The notes: generated by a model from the sequence alone, not told the origin. A DNA stretch of 34,420 nucleotides from Azospirillum brasilense (GCF_007827795.1 NZ_VITI01000029.1:1-34420), one strand, 5' to 3'; shown: positions 7,142-16,303, counted from the first letter of the stretch. Made by a program: numbers and translations.

Positions 7142-8815
7142 ATGGTGACACTTCGGGATGCCCTGGCCGCCGCGGTCGGCCACCATCAGGCGGGCCGGCT
7201 GGACGCGGCCCGGCCCCTTTATCATAGCATCCTGCGCAGCCAGCCGGGCCATCCCGACGCGCTTCACCTGCTGGGCGTCCTGGAAAGCCAGAGCGGCCGG
7301 CCGGGCGCGGCCCTGCCGCTGTTGCGCCGCGCCGTGGCGCTGTTGCCCGGCGACGCCGATTTCCTCGGCAATCTGGCGCGGACCCTGCGCGCGGCGGGGC
7401 AGCCCGCAGCGGCCGAGCGCGTCTTCGCCCGCACGGCGGCGCTCGACCCGGCGGATGCCCAGACCGCCTTCACGCTGGGCTCGCTGCGGCTGGAGCGCGG
7501 GGACGCGGCGGGTGCGGCGGCGGCCTTCGCCCAGGCGCTGGCCCGGCGGCCCGATTTCGCGGAAGCGCGCATCAACCGCGCCAACGCCCTGGCCGCGCTG
7601 GGCCGGCCGGAGGACGCGGCGCGGCTGCGCCGGCAGGCGGTGGCCCTGGCGCCGGGCCACCCCGATGCGCTGCACAACGCCGCGGTGAGCGCGCTGGCCG
7701 ACGCCGGGCTGGACCGCCCGCTGTCGCACGCCCGGCGCCTCGACCCGGAACGGGTGGAGCGCGCGGTCGGCGCCCTGATTCGCGCCCTGGCCGCCGATCC
7801 GCAGCACGGGGCGGCGGCGGACGCGCTGATCGGGACGGCGCTGGCGCTCGTCCAGGCCGGGCAGGCGCCGGAATGGCTGCTGGACCGCACCGCCCGCACC
7901 GCCCTGACGGCCCTGCGCCGGAACCCGCGCGACACAAGGGCGGCGGCCGTGGTCGCCTACCGCTTCTACCGTCGGGGGCGGACGGATCTCGCCAGCCGCT
8001 TCATGCGGCGCGTTTCCCGGCGCTTCACGGCGGCGGAGGTGGTGGCGGATTTCGAGCTGCGCCTGTGGTCGATGGTGCGGGCCGGGCGCCGCGCGCTGGA
8101 GGATCTGCCCGACGCCGACGCCCTGTTCGGCGCCTTCCCGCCGCTGGAACTGCTGGCCGAGCCTTCCACGGGGAGCGGGCCGCTGCTGGCGGTGTCCTGC
8201 GACGACGGCTATTACCGGCGCTTCGCCACCGGCCTGCTCGATTCGGTGGAGGCGCAAGCGGAGAGCGTGGCGGTCCACGTCCATGTGGTGAATCCCTCGC
8301 CGGAGACTCTGGCCGACCTCGCCCGGCGGCGGGAACGCCTGCCGTTGGGCTACAGCCGGGAAGCGGTGGACTTCACGGGCTGGGACGACCACCGGCGGAC
8401 CACCTACTACGCCTGCATCCGCTTCCTGCGCTGGCACCAGCTCATGGCGCTCTGGGGGCGGCCTCTGCTGCATCTGGACGCTGACTGCACGCTGGCTGGG
8501 GGGCTGAATGATCTGGCGGCGCTGCTGGAGGGGGCCGACGTCGGGCTGTTGCGCGACGCCCGCTGGCGCGGCCCGACGCGGGAGATCACCGTCTGCTTTG
8601 CTGGGTTCCAGCCGACCCCGCGGGGTCGTGCCTTCCTCGCCTTGACCGCGGCCTACATCGGGGCCTTTCTGCGGAAGGGGCGTGGATTCTGGATGCTGGA
8701 TCAGGCCGCGCCCTTCGCGGTGCTCGACGCGCTGGAATGGTGCGGGGAAGGGCCGCGGGTGCGCTGGTTCGACGTTCTGGACTTCCCCTGGGTCCGCTTC
8801 ATCGGGGAAAAGTGA
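7142..8815 (+). CDS. TPR-repeat protein with C-terminal DXD glycosyltransferase-like domain
   Basis: A 557-residue protein. The N-terminal half (to about residue 200) is a series of 34-residue TPR units; HPDALHLLGVLESQSGRPGA at about 38-57 is typical. A second helical stretch runs to about 320. The C-terminal part (about 345-557) has a nucleotide-sugar transferase look: LLAVSCDDGYYRRFATGLLD, VHVHVVNP, then YYACIRFLRWHQLM and the metal-binding LHLDADCTL (DAD at 446-448). This resembles GT8-like or DUF-type sugar transferases, with modest certainty. The first residues resemble those of the GT41 protein at 9178-11340, suggesting related TPR modules. A protein-glycosylation role with its neighbours is inference. 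Confidence 0.8.
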   Translation: MVTLRDALAAAVGHHQAGRLDAARPLYHSILRSQPGHPDALHLLGVLESQSGRPGAALPLLRRAVALLPGDADFLGNLARTLRAAGQPAAAERVFARTAALDPADAQTAFTLGSLRLERGDAAGAAAAFAQALARRPDFAEARINRANALAALGRPEDAARLRRQAVALAPGHPDALHNAAVSALADAGLDRPLSHARRLDPERVERAVGALIRALAADPQHGAAADALIGTALALVQAGQAPEWLLDRTARTALTALRRNPRDTRAAAVVAYRFYRRGRTDLASRFMRRVSRRFTAAEVVADFELRLWSMVRAGRRALEDLPDADALFGAFPPLELLAEPSTGSGPLLAVSCDDGYYRRFATGLLDSVEAQAESVAVHVHVVNPSPETLADLARRRERLPLGYSREAVDFTGWDDHRRTTYYACIRFLRWHQLMALWGRPLLHLDADCTLAGGLNDLAALLEGADVGLLRDARWRGPTREITVCFAGFQPTPRGRAFLALTAAYIGAFLRKGRGFWMLDQAAPFAVLDALEWCGEGPRVRWFDVLDFPWVRFIGEK

Positions 8816-8816
8816 G

Positions 8817-9080
8817 TCAACAGGCAAGCCGGGCGCAGCGTCCATCCGGGCAATCGTGGCAGCATTGCCCGCAGATGTCGTCGAGATCCACGGCAATGCC
8901 GTGCCGCTTGAGAAGACCCTGGGCATAGGCCGTATAGAGACGCGCCAGCGCCCGCCGGTTCATGGCAACCGTCTTGGCGGCCAGCGTCTCCGGCGCCAGC
9001 ATCGCGGCGATGGCCTGCTCCACGTCCTCGATGGCTTTGCGGACAACCGAAAGGTTCAGCATCCAGGACCCCCTGGGCAT
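8817..9080 (-). CDS. Small protein with a six-cysteine C-terminal tail, unknown function
   Basis: An 87-residue protein of two parts. An Ala-rich helical N-terminal region (LNLSVVRKAIEDVEQAIAAM and following) leads to a tail with six cysteines in the last 18 residues, in the order C-x2-C-C-x2-C-x4-C-x4-C. This suggests metal or Fe-S binding, or disulfides. No family was recognised. ATG 9080 has AAGGG 5 bases upstream; GTG 9083 and ATG 9062 are alternatives. The gene lies downstream of the GT41 gene on the same strand. Its stop is one base from the stop of the TPR-glycosyltransferase gene on the other strand, so the two converge with no room for a terminator. Confidence 0.7.
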   Translation of the reverse strand: MPRGSWMLNLSVVRKAIEDVEQAIAAMLAPETLAAKTVAMNRRALARLYTAYAQGLLKRHGIAVDLDDICGQCCHDCPDGRCARLAC

Positions 9081-9177
9081 CACGACCCTTTGATGAATCT
9101 GATATACAACATGTGACGAAAATACGTTGACGAAACAACCCTTAATTTAGGGTGCGGAGCTGTCCTATCCGGAAAGG
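9081..9177 (-). promoter_or_regulatory. AT-rich intergenic region before the Cys-rich gene
   Basis: This 97-base gap is strikingly AT-rich for the window. It holds a direct repeat TGACGAAA at 9114-9121 and 9128-9135 (period 14) and a near-palindrome CCCTTAATTTAGGG at 9139-9152, just after the GT41 stop. A TATATC-like -10 is readable on the minus strand, but no good -35 at 17 bases. It most likely gives the Cys-rich gene its own promoter. Confidence 0.4.
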
Positions 9178-11340
9178 CTAGGTGCCCTTCGTCAAGTCCC
9201 GCAGAGACTTCGCCAGCGCTTCGGCCAGGATTCGCCCGTCGCAGAGCGGTCCGTTCGCCATGCGCGGGCGCAGGGTCCGTCGCAGTTCCGCCAGCCGCGC
9301 CGGGTCGGCGGCCCAGCCGGCGGCGCGATCCACATAGTCCGCCGGGTGGCGGGCGATGCAGCCTTCGACCCCCGCCACGCTCAGGAAAGCCAGCGAATGG
9401 CGGCTGGAGAAGGTTTCGCCGGGCAGGGTGACGACCGGCACGCCCATCCACAGCGTCTCCAGCGTCGTCGTGCTGCCGGCGAAGGGGAAGGGGTCCAGCG
9501 CCACGTCCACGCGGGCGCACCAGCCCATATGCTCCCGGCTGCCGGTGGCCCCGGCCAGGATCAGCCGCTCCGGCGCGATGCCCGCCGCGGCCAGCCGCCA
9601 GCGCCACTGGGCGGCGGTTTCCGGGCAGGACAGCGCCTTGGTCTTCAGCAGCAGGCGCGACTCGGGCACGCGGGCAAGCAGGGCGGCCCAGGTGGTGAGG
9701 ACCTCGTCGGTCAGCTTGGTCAGGATGTTGAAGGCGCCGAAGGTGACCGGCTGGCCGGACAGGCAGGGCGGCGGTCCGGGCTCCGGCGCGTCCGGCGGCG
9801 GGTCGTAGGCGATGAAGGCGCCGGGCATGCGCAGGATGCGCTCGCTGTAGAAGCGCTCCGCCCCCTCCGGCACATGGTGGGCGTCGGCGACCAGCGCGTC
9901 CATGGCGGCGAGCCCGGTGGTCGCCATGTAGCCGGACCAAGCGACCTGCACCGGTGCCGGCTTGCGCGCGAAGACGCCCAGCCGCCCGCGGGCGTTGTGC
10001 CCGGCGAGGTCGATCAGCGCGTCCAGCCGGTCGTTCCGAATCAGCGTTGCAAGTTCAGCGTCGGTCCGGTCGGCGACCGGCACCCAGCGCGCCGCCGCGG
10101 CGCGGAAGCGGTCGGTAAGGTCGTCCGCCTCCATCTGGTTGGCGTAGAGGGTCAGCTCGACGCCGAATTCCGGCAGCGCCTCGACCGCCCGCACCGCGAA
10201 CTGGCCCGCCGGATGGCGGCGGAAGTCGCCCGACAGGATGCCGACGCGCAGCGGACGGGCGTCGTCCCGCACCGCCGGGGCGCGCGGCGCCCAATCGGCG
10301 CGCAACGGCGCGCCGTGCACGGCGTCCCAGCCGCGGTGCGCCTCCAGCACGCGGGCCAACGTCACGCCGGGCCGGAACAGTTCCAGATAGGCGAGGTTGG
10401 AGCGCACCTCCGCCAGATCGGGCCGTAGGGTCAGCGCGCGGCGGTAGCCGGCCGCCGCGCCGTCCCGGTCGCCCTGCGTCTGGCGCACCAGCGCGAGGTT
10501 CGCGTAGGCCTCCGCCAAGTCGGGGCACTGGGCGACGGCACGGGCGTAGGCGCGGCCGGCCTCGGCCAGACGGTTGCGCTTTTGCAGCGCGTCGCCCCGG
10601 CGCAGGGCGGCCTCCGCGAAGTCCGGGCGCGCGGATTCGGCGCGGCGGGCCGCCTGTTCGGCCTCGGTTGGGGCTTCCAGGGCGAGCAGAGCGGCGGACA
10701 GGTTGGCGAGCGCCGTGGCGTGGTCGGGACGCAGCGCCAGCGCGCGGCGCAAGGCCCGCTCCGCCTCCACCGCCCGCCCGCGTTGCAACATCAGCGAGGC
10801 GCGGTTGGCGTGCGCCTCCCCGAATCCGGGATCGTCGGCCAGGGCGGCGCGGAAAGCGTCGTCAGCCTCGGCCAGCCGACCGAGCGCCGTCAGCGTGTTG
10901 CCGAGGTTGAAGCGCGCCCGCGCGTAGCCAGGGCGCAGCGCGGCGGCCTGCCGGTAGGCGTCCGCGGCCTCCTCCAGCCGGCCCAGCGTGTCGAGTGCGT
11001 TGCCGAGGTTGTAATGGGCCTGGGCGAAGGCCGGGCGCCGGCGGATTGCCGCGCGGTGGGCTTCCGCCGCCTCCGCCGCCCGGTCCATGGCGCGCAGCGC
11101 GCTGCCGAGATTGTCGTGATAGTCGGCGACGGTCGCGTCGGCGCGGAGGGCGGCGCGGATGCGCGGCTCGGCCTCCGCCGGGTGCCCGGCCTGGAGATAG
11201 ACGACGCCCAGCAGGTGCAGCGCGTCGGGGTGGTCGGGCAGGGTGTCGAGGACGGCCTGATAGCCGGCGGCGGCCTGCGCCAGCCGGCCGGCCTGATGAT
11301 GGGCCAGCGCCGCGGCCAGCACGTCCTTGATCGTCGCCAT
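9178..11340 (-). CDS. TPR-GT41 protein (SPINDLY/O-GlcNAc-transferase-like glycosyltransferase)
   Basis: A 720-residue protein. About eleven TPR units fill residues 1-385 (repeats of the form AHYNLGNALDTLGRLEEAAD). The GT41 catalytic domain runs from about 405 to 715: RVGILSGDFRRHPAGQF, DLAGHNARGRLGVFARKPAP, VQVAWSGYMATTG, then FGAFNILTKLTDEVLTTWA and LDPFPFAGSTTTLETLWMGV, the donor-binding core. Eukaryotic OGT adds GlcNAc and SPY adds fucose to Ser/Thr of proteins; bacterial homologues often glycosylate surface or flagellar proteins. ATG 11340 starts directly at the first TPR; the open frame to 11577 is not coding-like. A strong ribosome site is not visible. The TPR scaffold implies protein acceptors, which are unknown here. 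Confidence 0.92.
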   Translation of the reverse strand: MATIKDVLAAALAHHQAGRLAQAAAGYQAVLDTLPDHPDALHLLGVVYLQAGHPAEAEPRIRAALRADATVADYHDNLGSALRAMDRAAEAAEAHRAAIRRRPAFAQAHYNLGNALDTLGRLEEAADAYRQAAALRPGYARARFNLGNTLTALGRLAEADDAFRAALADDPGFGEAHANRASLMLQRGRAVEAERALRRALALRPDHATALANLSAALLALEAPTEAEQAARRAESARPDFAEAALRRGDALQKRNRLAEAGRAYARAVAQCPDLAEAYANLALVRQTQGDRDGAAAGYRRALTLRPDLAEVRSNLAYLELFRPGVTLARVLEAHRGWDAVHGAPLRADWAPRAPAVRDDARPLRVGILSGDFRRHPAGQFAVRAVEALPEFGVELTLYANQMEADDLTDRFRAAAARWVPVADRTDAELATLIRNDRLDALIDLAGHNARGRLGVFARKPAPVQVAWSGYMATTGLAAMDALVADAHHVPEGAERFYSERILRMPGAFIAYDPPPDAPEPGPPPCLSGQPVTFGAFNILTKLTDEVLTTWAALLARVPESRLLLKTKALSCPETAAQWRWRLAAAGIAPERLILAGATGSREHMGWCARVDVALDPFPFAGSTTTLETLWMGVPVVTLPGETFSSRHSLAFLSVAGVEGCIARHPADYVDRAAGWAADPARLAELRRTLRPRMANGPLCDGRILAEALAKSLRDLTKGT

Positions 11341-11399
11341 GCCCGACTGTCTAGAGCATTTCCCCGCTTGGTTGAAGACGCATGGTCGAAGGGGCCGCC

Positions 11400-11921
11400 T
11401 CAGCTCACCATGCGCCAGCTTCCGTCCGCCTGGCGGCAGGCGGTGCCGTAGCCCTGCTGAAGCTGCCCGCCGACCACGATGCTGGTCTGGAACTCCCGGC
11501 ACGGCTCGCCATAGGGGCCGGTGCCGTCGCGGGTCGGGGTGTAGGTGCCCCAGTTGCCGGTCTGCGGGTTGTTCCACTGCACGGTCGCACCGGTCGGCGC
11601 CATGTAGGCCTGCCCCGCCGCCTGCTGCGCGTACATCATGTCGGCGCGGTCCATCGACTGGCCGGCGGCGTTGCCCAGCGCGGCACCCAGCAGCGTGCCG
11701 ATGCCGACCGCCACCAGCTTGCCCGTGCCGCCGCCGAAGCGCGACCCGGCGAGGCCGCCGGCCACGCCGCCCAGCAGCGTCCCCGCCGCCGTCTTGTTGC
11801 CATAACCAGGGGCGTAGCCGCTCCCATAGGCGCCGTAATCGGGACCATAGCCATAGGGGCTGGCGCAGCCGGCCAGCAGGCCCACGGACAGAACAACCGC
11901 AACGATCCCCTTGGCCTTCAT
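11400..11921 (-). CDS. Outer-membrane lipoprotein, 17-kDa surface antigen family with glycine zipper
   Basis: A 173-residue protein with a lipoprotein signal (MKAKGIVAVVLSVGLLAGC, lipobox LAGC with Cys19). A Tyr/Gly-rich linker (YGYGPDYGAYGSGYAPGYG) follows, then a glycine-zipper segment (about 43-88, GTLLGGVAGGLAGSRFGGGT and GTLLGAALGNAAG). The C-terminal domain holds CREFQTSIVVGGQLQQGYGT and ACRQADGSWRMV, the signature of the Rickettsia 17-kDa antigen / RT0821 family. Its place is the outer membrane, role probably structural. ATG 11921 gives a textbook lipoprotein signal; the frame extends to 12038 without support. It is divergent from the acyl-CoA synthetase gene. Confidence 0.93.
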   Translation of the reverse strand: MKAKGIVAVVLSVGLLAGCASPYGYGPDYGAYGSGYAPGYGNKTAAGTLLGGVAGGLAGSRFGGGTGKLVAVGIGTLLGAALGNAAGQSMDRADMMYAQQAAGQAYMAPTGATVQWNNPQTGNWGTYTPTRDGTGPYGEPCREFQTSIVVGGQLQQGYGTACRQADGSWRMVS

Positions 11922-12070
11922 GTCGAACCCCACGGAACGGAACCTGTGTTCATGAACATGGCAGCCCCGCAAACTATTCCGTCCGCGTGACGGACCGCCG
12001 CCGTTGCCCCTATGATGAAACCAAATGGCCGCGTCCAAGTGGCCGGCAAGAACCTGTCGGGAGGAAAAGC
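11922..12070. promoter_or_regulatory. Divergent promoter region with a TGTTCATGAACA palindrome
   Basis: This lies between the lipoprotein and acyl-CoA synthetase starts. TGTTCATGAACA (11947-11958) is a perfect 12-bp palindrome 26 bases upstream of the lipoprotein ATG, suitably placed for an operator over its promoter. TCCGTC-cgcgt-GACGGA (11977-11993) is a short hairpin. The cognate regulator is not evident. Confidence 0.4.
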
Positions 12071-13687
12071 ATGCTGCCGGAAGCGGACAGCTACGAAGGC
12101 CTGCGCGACCGTTTCGTCTGGTCGGTGCCGGAGCGTTACAACATCGGCGTGGACGTCTGCGACAAGTGGGCGGAGCGCGATCCGGACCGCACCGCCCTGA
12201 TCCACAAGCGCCGCGACGGCGCGGTGGAGACTTACAGCTTCGCCGACATCCGCCGCCTGTCGAACTGCCTCGCCAACGCGCTGGCCGCCCATGGGGTGGC
12301 GCGCGGCGACCGGGTGGGCATCCTGCTGCCCCAGGCGCCGGAAACGGCGGTCAGCCACGTCGCCGTCTACAAGATGGGCGGCGTCGCCGTCCCCCTCTTC
12401 TCGCTGTTCGGGGTGGAGGCGCTGGAGTACCGCCTCGGCAATTGCGGGGCGCGGGCGGTGGTGACCGACGCCGTGGGTGCGGCCAAGATCGCCCAGATCC
12501 GCGACCGCCTGCCCGAACTGAAACTCGTTCTGCGCATCGACGAGGCCGGGGAGGGCGAGCTGGACTGGCACGCGCTGGTCGAGGCCGCGTCGGAGGACTT
12601 TACGCCGGTGGATACGGCGGCCGACGACCCGGCGGTGATCATCTACACGTCAGGCACCACCGGCCAGCCCAAGGGCGCTCTGCACGCGCACCGGGTGCTG
12701 CTCGGCCATTTGCCGGGGGTGGAGATCTCCCACGACCTGTTCCCGCAGCCGGGCGACCGCATCTGGACCCCGGCGGACTGGGCGTGGATCGGCGGCTTGC
12801 TCGACGTGCTGATGCCCGCCTGGCACCATGGCGTCACCGTCGTCTCCCACCGCTTCGAGAAGTTCGACGCGGAGGAGGCTTTCCGCCTGATCGCCGATTT
12901 CCAGGTGCGCAACGCCTTCCTGCCGCCGACCGCGCTGAAGATGATGCGCGCGGTCAAGGACCCGCAGACGCGCTGGGCCTACAGCATGCGCTCCGTCGCC
13001 AGCGGCGGCGAGACCCTGGGGGCGGAGCTTCTCGACTGGGGCCGCCAGACCTTCGGGCTGACCATCAACGAGTTCTACGGCCAGACCGAGTGCAACATGA
13101 TCGTGTCCTCCTGCGCCAAGGTCATGCCGCCCAAGCCCGGCGTCATGGGCCGCCCGGCGCCCGGTCACGACGTGGCGGTGATCGACGGGCGGGGCGACCG
13201 CTGTCCTCCCGGTGAGATCGGCCTGATCGCCGTGCACCGCCCGGACCCGGTGATGTTCCTGCAATACTGGAACAACCCGGAAGCCACGGCGGCGAAGTTC
13301 ATCGGCGACTGGCTGGTCACCGGCGACCAGGGCGAGCTTGACGCGGACGGCTACATCCGCTTCGTCGGGCGGGACGACGACGTCATCACCTCGGCGGGCT
13401 ACCGCATCGGCCCCGGCGAGATCGAGGATTGCCTGATCGGCCACCCCGCCGTCCGCATGGCCGCCGTGGTCGGCGTGCCCGACCCCCTGCGCACCGAGAT
13501 CGTGAAGGCCTTCATCGTCCTTCAGGACGGCGTGCGCCCCAGCGACGAACTGGCGGCGGAGATCCAGGCCCATGTGAAGACGCGGCTGGCCGCCCACGAA
13601 TACCCGCGCGCCGTGGAGTTCGTGGACAGCCTGCCGATGACGACCACGGGCAAGATCATCCGCCGTGAGTTGAGGGGGCGGGGGTAG
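12071..13687 (+). CDS. AMP-forming acyl-CoA synthetase
   Basis: A 538-residue ANL-superfamily ligase that activates a carboxylic acid via an acyl-adenylate and forms the CoA thioester. Visible motifs are the P-loop YTSGTTGQPKG (from residue 192), EFYGQTE (about 335, adenine pocket), TGDQGELDADGYIRFVGRDD with the ribose-binding Asp, SAGYRIGPGEIE (hinge and CoA-binding region) and the C-terminal catalytic Lys528 in TTTGKIIRRELR. ATG 12071 is supported by GGAGG 6 bases upstream. The sequence style (WTPADWAWIGGLLDVLMPAW) points to the AcsA-like/medium-chain group; I cannot name the substrate. A repeat hairpin follows 33 bases after the stop. Confidence 0.93.
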   Translation: MLPEADSYEGLRDRFVWSVPERYNIGVDVCDKWAERDPDRTALIHKRRDGAVETYSFADIRRLSNCLANALAAHGVARGDRVGILLPQAPETAVSHVAVYKMGGVAVPLFSLFGVEALEYRLGNCGARAVVTDAVGAAKIAQIRDRLPELKLVLRIDEAGEGELDWHALVEAASEDFTPVDTAADDPAVIIYTSGTTGQPKGALHAHRVLLGHLPGVEISHDLFPQPGDRIWTPADWAWIGGLLDVLMPAWHHGVTVVSHRFEKFDAEEAFRLIADFQVRNAFLPPTALKMMRAVKDPQTRWAYSMRSVASGGETLGAELLDWGRQTFGLTINEFYGQTECNMIVSSCAKVMPPKPGVMGRPAPGHDVAVIDGRGDRCPPGEIGLIAVHRPDPVMFLQYWNNPEATAAKFIGDWLVTGDQGELDADGYIRFVGRDDDVITSAGYRIGPGEIEDCLIGHPAVRMAAVVGVPDPLRTEIVKAFIVLQDGVRPSDELAAEIQAHVKTRLAAHEYPRAVEFVDSLPMTTTGKIIRRELRGRG

Positions 13688-13719
13688 GCCGACAACGCCT
13701 CCTCATTGCAGTGCTTGGA

Positions 13720-13767
13720 CGCCCTACGGGCGCCCCCACCCTAACCCTCTCCCCAGAGGGGCGAGGG
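13720..13767. repeat. Composite palindromic repeat, half-copy (CCCTCTCCCC subtype)
   Basis: CGCCC-tac-GGGCG (13720-13732) is followed by CCCCCACCCT. The hairpin CCCTCTCCCC (13745-13754), loop AGA, GGGGCGAGGG (13758-13767) has one mismatch. It shares CACCCTAACCCTCTCCCC with the copy at 5950-5967 and the small-hairpin-plus-CCCACCCT order with the copies near 22.4 and 25.4 kb. Here only one half of the unit is present. It sits between acyl-CoA synthetase and the TSUP gene and could end transcription, though no U-run follows. Confidence 0.75.
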
Positions 13768-13804
13768 GATAAACAAACAACAAGAAACGAAAACGACCCG
13801 AACG

Positions 13805-14548
13805 ATGGTGACGACATCCCTGCTCCTGCTCGCCGCGGCCTTCCTGGCCGGGGCGATGAACGCGGTCGCCGGCGGCGGCAGCTTCCTCACACTTCCTGCG
13901 CTGATCTACGCCGGGGTTCCACCGGTGGCGGCGAACGCCACCGGCACGGTGGCGCTGCTGCCCGGCTATGCCAGCGGCGTCTACGGCTATCGCCATGATC
14001 TGGAGCCGGTCGGCGGGGTCGGGCTGGTCACGCTGTCGGTGGTCAGCCTGACCGGCGGGCTGATCGGGGCGGCGCTGCTGCTGGTGACCCCGGATTCGGT
14101 GTTCCGCAGCATCGTGCCCTGGCTGCTGCTGGTGGCCACCGCGCTGTTCGCCTTCGGCGGGATGCTCGCGGCCCGGCTGCGGGCGGTGGGGTTGCACGGG
14201 ACCGGGGCGATGCTCGCCACACTGTTCGTGGTGTCGGTCTATGGCGGCTATTTCAACGGCGGCCTCGGCATCCTGCTGCTGGCGCAGCTGAGCCTGTTCG
14301 GGATGACCAACCTGAACGCCATGAACGCGCTGAAGAACCTGTTCTCCGCCGTGCTGACGGCCATCGCGGTGGCCGCCTACGCGGTCGGCGGGGCGGTGGA
14401 ATGGTCCTACGCCGCGCTGATGACCGTGGCGGCGGTGGCCGGTGGTTATGTCGGGGCGCGGGTCGGGCGCAAGATCCCCTCGCGCATCCTGCGCGCGGGG
14501 ATCATCGCCGTGGGCCTGGCGATGAGCGTCCTGTTCTTCCTGAAGTAA
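13805..14548 (+). CDS. TSUP (TauE/SafE) family membrane exporter
   Basis: A 247-residue, very hydrophobic protein with about eight membrane segments in two similar halves. The halves carry FLAGAMNAVAGGGSFLTLPALI with VPPVAANATGTVALLPGYASG, and GGYFNGGLGILLLAQLS with LNAMNALKNLFSAV. These repeats (N-x-x-A-G-G-G-S, N-A-x-N-x-x-K-N) identify the sulfite/sulfoacetate exporter TSUP family, whose members move sulfur-containing or organic anions. No Shine-Dalgarno sequence stands before ATG 13805. The substrate cannot be told from context; an organosulfur anion is the family default. Confidence 0.9.
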   Translation: MVTTSLLLLAAAFLAGAMNAVAGGGSFLTLPALIYAGVPPVAANATGTVALLPGYASGVYGYRHDLEPVGGVGLVTLSVVSLTGGLIGAALLLVTPDSVFRSIVPWLLLVATALFAFGGMLAARLRAVGLHGTGAMLATLFVVSVYGGYFNGGLGILLLAQLSLFGMTNLNAMNALKNLFSAVLTAIAVAAYAVGGAVEWSYAALMTVAAVAGGYVGARVGRKIPSRILRAGIIAVGLAMSVLFFLK

Positions 14549-14611
14549 GGCGGGCTGAAGCAAAAGCCGTTCGGTTCCGGCGGCGCCTGCGCTAAGGTGG
14601 CGGCCCTCTCC

Positions 14612-15343
<732 letters not shown>

Positions 15344-15348
15344 TCGGC

Positions 15349-15627
15349 CTACCGCGCCAGCAGGTCGTGATGCTCGCGGTGGCGGTGCATCCAATTGGCG
15401 GCGTAGCCGCAGATCGGGACGATGGTCAGCCCTTCGGCGCGGGCGATGGCCATCACCCCCTCCAGCAGCCGCCCGGCGGCCCCGGTGCCGCGCAGGGACG
15501 GCGGCGCCTCGACATAGGGGATGTGCAGGATGGTGCCGCGGCGGCGGTAGGTCGCGAAGACCGTCTGGCCGTTCACGTCCAGTTCGAATCGGCTCATGGC
15601 CGGGTTGTCGGTCACGGATGTGCTCAT
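15349..15627 (-). CDS. Small GNAT-type N-acetyltransferase (YjdJ/COG2388)
   Basis: A 92-residue protein with the shortened GNAT core of the YjdJ family. N-terminal strands SRFELDVNGQTVFATYRRRG and ILHIPYVEAPPSLRGTGAAG lead into the acetyl-CoA-binding loop RGTGAAG. A helix and the terminal IVPICGYAANWMHRHREHHD follow, where C-x-Y and the W-M-x-R/K-H pattern are family hallmarks. The acceptor is unknown. Start 15627 is favoured by length; the ATG at 15597 (MSRFEL) is an alternative. It lies 43 bases downstream of the UPF0126 gene on the same strand. Confidence 0.85.
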   Translation of the reverse strand: MSTSVTDNPAMSRFELDVNGQTVFATYRRRGTILHIPYVEAPPSLRGTGAAGRLLEGVMAIARAEGLTIVPICGYAANWMHRHREHHDLLAR

Positions 15628-15670
15628 GCGCGTTTCAACAGCCGAAGCCTGAGGTTGTTCACCGCGAATA

Positions 15671-16303
15671 TTACGAACCGGGGGCGCGCGGCGCGCTCCA
15701 GCCGCGCAGCACGCTGACCACCCGCAGCAGGAAGGCCGCCGCCGCTCCGACGATGGCGACCGGCGCCTTCGGCAGGTCCAGCATGGCCCCGGCGATGACG
15801 ATCGCCGCACCCAGCAGGGCGGCCACCGCGTAGATCTCCTCGCGCAGCACGCGCGGCACCTCGGCCACCAGCACGTCGCGCACCAGCCCCCCGCCGCAGG
15901 CGGTCAGCACGCCGAGCAGAACCGCCGGCAGCGGACCCAGCCCATAGGCCAGTGCCTTGCCGCAGCCGGCCACCGCGAAGATGCCGAGACCGGCCGCGTC
16001 CAGCACCATCACCGGCTTGACCAGCCGGTTGATGAAGGGGTGGAAGAAGAAGGCGAACAGGCCGGAGGCCAGCGCCGTGATCAGGTACCGCTCGTCCTGC
16101 ATGGTGGCGGGCGGGATCGCCCCGATCAGCAGGTCGCGCAGCACGCCGCCGGCCAGCGCCGTCACCAGCGCCAGCACCATCACGCCGAAGATGTCCAGAC
16201 GGTGCCGCACGGCCAGCGTCCCTCCCGTCAACCCGAAGATGAAGATCCCGGTCAGGTCCATGGCGAGGAGGAGGGGCGAAACATCGGGTATGATGGCGGG
16301 CAT
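15671..16303 (-). CDS. UPF0126/TRIC-type membrane protein (YadS/YicG family)
   Basis: A 210-residue protein with about seven membrane segments made of two homologous three-helix repeats. Repeat 1 has GIFIFGLTGGTLAVRHRLDI and TALAGGVLRDLLIG. Repeat 2 has LGIFAVAGCGKALAYG and TACGGGLVRDVLVAEVPRVL. The duplicated GG-x-x-RD motif and this fold define the UPF0126 family, structurally related to trimeric intracellular cation channels. Transport of small ions or glycine has been proposed for relatives. ATG 16303 gives a full first helix; no clear ribosome site is visible and ATG 16261 is an alternative. Confidence 0.9.
   Translation of the reverse strand: MPAIIPDVSPLLLAMDLTGIFIFGLTGGTLAVRHRLDIFGVMVLALVTALAGGVLRDLLIGAIPPATMQDERYLITALASGLFAFFFHPFINRLVKPVMVLDAAGLGIFAVAGCGKALAYGLGPLPAVLLGVLTACGGGLVRDVLVAEVPRVLREEIYAVAALLGAAIVIAGAMLDLPKAPVAIVGAAAAFLLRVVSVLRGWSAPRAPGS

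Noticed and set aside
11350..11376. TCTAGAGCATTTCC segment before the GT41 gene as a known alphaproteobacterial repeat
   Set aside because: It resembles a common intergenic motif, but there is a single copy here without a clear matching arm, so it is not supported as a feature.
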